DNA from: Bretschneidera sinensis
Taxonomy: Eukaryota; Streptophyta; Magnoliopsida; Brassicales; Akaniaceae
DNA: 64,000 bases
NCBI GenBank assembly: GCA_023935145.1
Contig: CM043703.1
Span: 18,835,227 to 18,899,226 of the forward strand
Direction of reading: 5' to 3'
The position numbers and the translations under genes were made by a program. The first letter of the stretch is position 1. Each line of letters begins with the position of its first letter. This document shows positions 60,531-64,000 of the stretch, piece after piece. Under the pieces are notes generated by a model. That model was not told the origin of the DNA. It saw only the letters and a list, made by a program, of their open reading frames with translations, and did not search any database.

Positions 60531-61990
60531 GCTCGCGTTATTGTCTCTCAAACACTACAATTATATACTAACATTACATGTCTACTTGTACGACAGTTCT
60601 CCATTTGCTCCTGCAGCAAACTTGGTCAAGTCTTTAACGGGACTCAAATACGATGGGAAGTATCTGCACAAACTTGTCAAAGAAAAATTAGGAGAGACAC
60701 GGTTGCACCAAACATTGACAAACATTGTTATTCCAACTTTTGACATCAAGCACCTCCAACCAACCATCTTCTCCAGCTACGAGGTTCATTAATTAATTAT
60801 TGTGGATTAAAACTTTAAATTGTTATTTTATTGATTTGTAAGATTTTTTTAAAAAATTGACGATATTGTGTAATTTATGGTTAATTTAGGTGAATAAGAA
60901 CCCATGCTTAGATGCTTTGCTATCGGATATATGCATTGGAACTTCTGCTGCCCCAACATATCTCCCAGCCCATCATTTTGAAGTCAAAGACTCCACAGGC
61001 AAAGTGAAAGAATTCAACCTTATCGATGGTGGAGTAGCTGCTAATAATCCAGTATGTATATATTAATTTGTTTGATTTATAATATATGTGCATTTAATAT
61101 ATATTTTGAGCATGTTGTTCATGCAAAAAAAAAAAAACTTGTATTATATCACATGATTTTAATAATTAATTAATTTTTCAGGCTTTAATAGCTATCAGTG
61201 AGGTGACCAAAGAGATCACACAAGAGAATCGTGATTGTTTTGATATAAAAGCAAACGACTATACAAGGTTCCTAGTATTATCATTGGGGACTGGTACACA
61301 AAAATATGAAGAGAAGTACAATGCTCATGAAGCAGCTAAGTGGGGCGCATTGGGTTGGTTGATCAATGATTCTACTCCATTGATTAATGTTTTTACTCAA
61401 GCTAGCAATGACATGGTTGATTTTCACATTTCTACTTTTTTTCAAGCTCTTCACTTTGAAGAGAATTATCTTCGATTTCAGGTATATATATATGTTGTAG
61501 TAATTATAATTAATTAATTAGAAAACCTTAGTTTGCATATCATGGTATTAATAGGAACAAGAAAAATGTTGCACGATGATACATTAACCGGTGAGGTGTC
61601 TTCTGTGGATATTGCCACAAAAGAAAACTTGGACAATCTTGTGAGAGTCGGAGAGGAATTGTTAGAAAAGCCTATGTCGAGGGTGAATTTGGAGAGCGGT
61701 AAATTCGAGTCTACTAATCAGGGAACAAACAAGAAGGCTCTCATAAGGTACGTACATCTATTAAATTTGGACAGTATACTAATTGTTAATAATCATGAAG
61801 CACTTTTCTAAATAAATAATCGCATGCAACTTAATTCTTATTATATTTACTTGCTGTATATATATTTAATTAATTGACTGTTTTGTTTTGTTAATTAATT
61901 AACCTGTGCAGATTAGCAGAGCTACTTTCCAAGGAGAAGCACCGTCGGGACATGAGATCACCACACGGGAGCTTTGAAAAAAAGAATTAA
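59767..61990 (+). pseudogene. Patatin-like lipid acyl hydrolase, probably defective
   Basis: Exons: up to 59886, 60198-60379, 60597-60783, 60890-61051, 61182-61481, 61575-61747 and 61912-61990 (TAA). They carry DGGGIRG (oxyanion hole), GTSTGG (catalytic Ser), [11 protein letters not shown] (catalytic Asp) and LVLSLGTGT, all intact, so the protein would be a PLP2-type phospholipase A/galactolipase acting on membrane lipids in defence. Two defects: the first exon is open only from 59767 with no in-frame ATG, although [12 protein letters not shown] is preserved; and the base pair before GATGAT at 61575 is AC, not AG. Skipping seven codons to the AG at 61595 would restore the frame. It could still be active if an upstream exon exists. 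An AT/AC microsatellite lies in intron 2. Confidence 0.75.
60477..60530. repeat. TA and CA microsatellite in patatin intron 2
   Basis: A run of about 17 AT units passes directly into about 9 CA units and then CGCTCGCG. The compound repeat lies between exons 2 and 3. Confidence 0.9.
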
Positions 61991-63425
61991 TGGACATTAC
62001 TTCTATACTAATTTTTTTTTTTGAAAGGATGTATTCTATTGATAATTCTTTATTAGTATTTGATTGGTCTCAAATAAATTTTAGGTGGAATATTGTCATG
62101 AATTATCCAGCCTATAATAAATTTCTGTTTATTTTCTTATAATAACAACTCTAGGTTGGTATACTACCTAGTATGGGAAATGTAATATTCATTCTTTTCA
62201 TTGATTTATTGTAATTATTTCAACAATAATGTAATTATTATATTGTAAATCATTCCTCTTTTGTGTGATTTTATCATCACCAATAAAATTAACATACGAT
62301 TTATTGTAATCCTAACAAAACTGCCAAAGTGGTAATGATAGTCTAATCGGGTAGCGTAAACTTAAAATTGAGTGGAGAAACGTTCTATGAACTTCAAGAA
62401 GAAAAAAAATGTAATGACAAGCTGCTCACTCGCTAGAGAAGTTTGGGTTTGTGGGATACGCCCACTTAAATCCAAAAGAGTTTTGGGCTTGGTTTGATTA
62501 ATACTTTGAATAAAGATTAAATCAATTTAAAAAAATAATAATTTCGTTTTATTTCCATTTAAAACATTACTCAAATTATGGATTTATCCTCCTATCTCAA
62601 TTATCGTTCATGCTTTGCAAAGTCAGCAAATACAATTGCCTTGAGAGAGAAATTTCAGTTGTAATTTTTTATTAAATGATCTATCTTGTTATTCTAAAAC
62701 AATCCGTTTATCATCTTGTTCGTAAAAGAGTTGATAAAACTCTTGGAAAGGATTTGTTGAGTGTTTAAGTGTTAAACACTTGTGAGGGTATTTTTTGTAA
62801 GAGAAATTTTTTTTTATAAAGGTTTTGACAATTATACCTTGAAGTTACTTGATTGTGTTCTTTGCTTGGATTAGTAAATGGGATTCAAGAAAATCTCTTA
62901 ACGAGTGATCGAATCACTGCAAATCTATTTGCAAGCTTTTCTCTCTTACTTTCTTTAAATTCAGCAAATATATTTATTGGTTGTATTTGGTTTATTTGAT
63001 TTGGATTTAATAGCTTACATAATTGGTGTTTATTATATTTTTAATTAATCAAAAAATATATATTTTTAAAATCCAATTCACCTCTCTTGGATTGCTTTAA
63101 TCAACACAATGAATATTAATAAATGTTTAATAATAAAAGATTATTTTTTAGTATATAAATGCAGTTACCATGTTATAATATAGGGCAGAGCATTACATAA
63201 GGAGGATTTATTCAGACACTTAGGTATGTTATCTTACATTTGATTGACAGACCAAACCAAAAGAAATTGAAACATCCTTTGACATTTGTTATTATCCCTT
63301 CTGGGATTTATTCAAACACTCACACAATGAATAAAAAGATAGTAATTAATCAGAAGGTGGGCAATTATGTTGTTCTCCTCCTTGGACTTACAATACCTGA
63401 TAGTATTAGTTTTGGCATTAATTAA
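61991..63425. other. Spacer between two convergent patatin-like genes
   Basis: 61991-62340 is probably the 3' UTR of the plus-strand gene. The LTR remnant at 62570-63110 fills most of the middle. AT-rich DNA follows. No other gene was recognised. Confidence 0.5.
62570..63110 (+). mobile_element. Truncated SIRE-type LTR remnant
   Basis: Ends CCAATTCACCTCTCTTGGAT followed by TGCTTTAATCAACACA, parallel to the LTR end at 51480-51518. Upstream it has the CTCTTAACGAGTGATCGAATCAC block typical of this LTR type and a long T-rich promoter-like part. The left border is not defined and there is no polypurine tract, so it looks like a solo or truncated LTR of a different, older family member. Confidence 0.5.
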
Positions 63426-64000
63426 TTATTTGGAATTTGTAACTCGTCCATGGGGCGACCTAACATTGCGAAGCTGCTTCTCTTGGGAGAGTATTTTGGC
63501 GAACCTGCAAATTAAACCATAAGTTTTCTATTAATAAGTCCTATAAAATGTGATAAAAAGCAAATTAATTTAAGTTTGCCCTGTAGAATTGTAGAAAACA
63601 GTTAAATTAGTTAAACTAAATTTGATACAGTACCTTATAAGAGCCTCCTCATTAGTCTCTTGATTAAATGGCTCAGAGATGCCTGTCTCCAAATTCGCCC
63701 TGGAAACCGGTTTCTTCAACAATCCCTCACCAACTTTCACAAGATTATCCAAATTGTTCTTCGTAACTACATCCACAGAAGATAGTTCTCCACTTAATGT
63801 ATCATCATGCAGATATTAATTAATTAGTTAACATGCATTCAAAAAAATTTAGAATCAACAAGAAGTAAATACGTCGACTATATACCTGAATCCGAAGGTA
63901 GTTCATTTTAGAGTGGAGCGCTTTGAAAACCACAGAAATGTGGACGTCGTCGACTAATGGTGTGGATCCACTAGCGATTAACCAACCCAACAAACCCCAT
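63426..64000 (-). CDS. Patatin-like lipid acyl hydrolase, C-terminal part, possibly defective
   Basis: Minus-strand exons: 64000-63886 (continues outside), 63806-63634 and 63504-63426 (TAA). They give WGLLGWLI, HISVVFKALHS and NYLRIQ, then DDTLSGELSSVDVVTKNNLD, VGEGLLKKPVSRANLETG and a C-terminus ending GRVTNSK. Exons 63806-63634 and 61575-61747 are both 173 bases, so this is an inverted duplicate of the plus-strand gene. The base pair before GATGAT at the 63806 boundary is AT, not AG. The first exon also lacks about eight or nine codons between TPLVD and HIS that the sister has (VFTQASNDM). The catalytic part lies outside the window. Confidence 0.75.

Overview
This window is nuclear DNA of a flowering plant, a dicot by its gene set. 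It has AT-rich intergenic DNA, GT-AG introns, plant gene families (a CRINKLY4-type receptor kinase, plant PI-PLC, patatin-like lipase, plant DYRK) and abundant Ty1/copia-type retrotransposon DNA and small foldback elements. The species cannot be named from the sequence.

Layout. 1-3279 (+): 3' part of a DYRK-type kinase gene, with a broken exon pair of another gene behind it. 7075-10182 (+): a complete six-exon FCP/SCP-type phosphatase. 11137-13395 (+): its decayed tandem copy, lacking the catalytic exon and split by a hAT-like transposon with a perfect 8-bp target duplication. 14461-15560: a diverged tandem array of about nine 115-120 bp units. 16871-19276 (+): an intronless CRINKLY4-related receptor kinase. 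22583-26203 (-): a broken NFXL2 gene with its centre deleted. 27471-32843 and 37776-41662 (-): two tandem phosphoinositide phospholipase C genes, both intact by eye.

43-58 kb is retrotransposon territory: short tandem arrays, a non-coding LTR-like segment, a duplicated unit carrying a degraded plant-transposon-protein ORF and many copies of a 12-bp palindrome, a roughly 1.17 kb SIRE/Maximus-like LTR, and a degraded Ty1/copia element whose 5' LTR is cut exactly where the SIRE-like LTR ends. 59767-64000: two tail-to-tail patatin-like genes. Both lack an AG at the conserved acceptor of the penultimate intron; the left one has no visible start codon and the right one runs off the window.

The host genes do not form a pathway beyond sharing signalling and lipid themes (two kinases, a phosphatase, two PLCs, two patatin-like lipases). 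The main story is local duplication followed by unequal fates: the PLC pair kept both copies, the phosphatase copy died, and the patatin pair shows damage in both copies. No prokaryotic feature, CRISPR array, rRNA gene or convincing tRNA gene was seen. All exon boundaries were read by eye from splice signals, phase and remembered family sequence, without alignment software.
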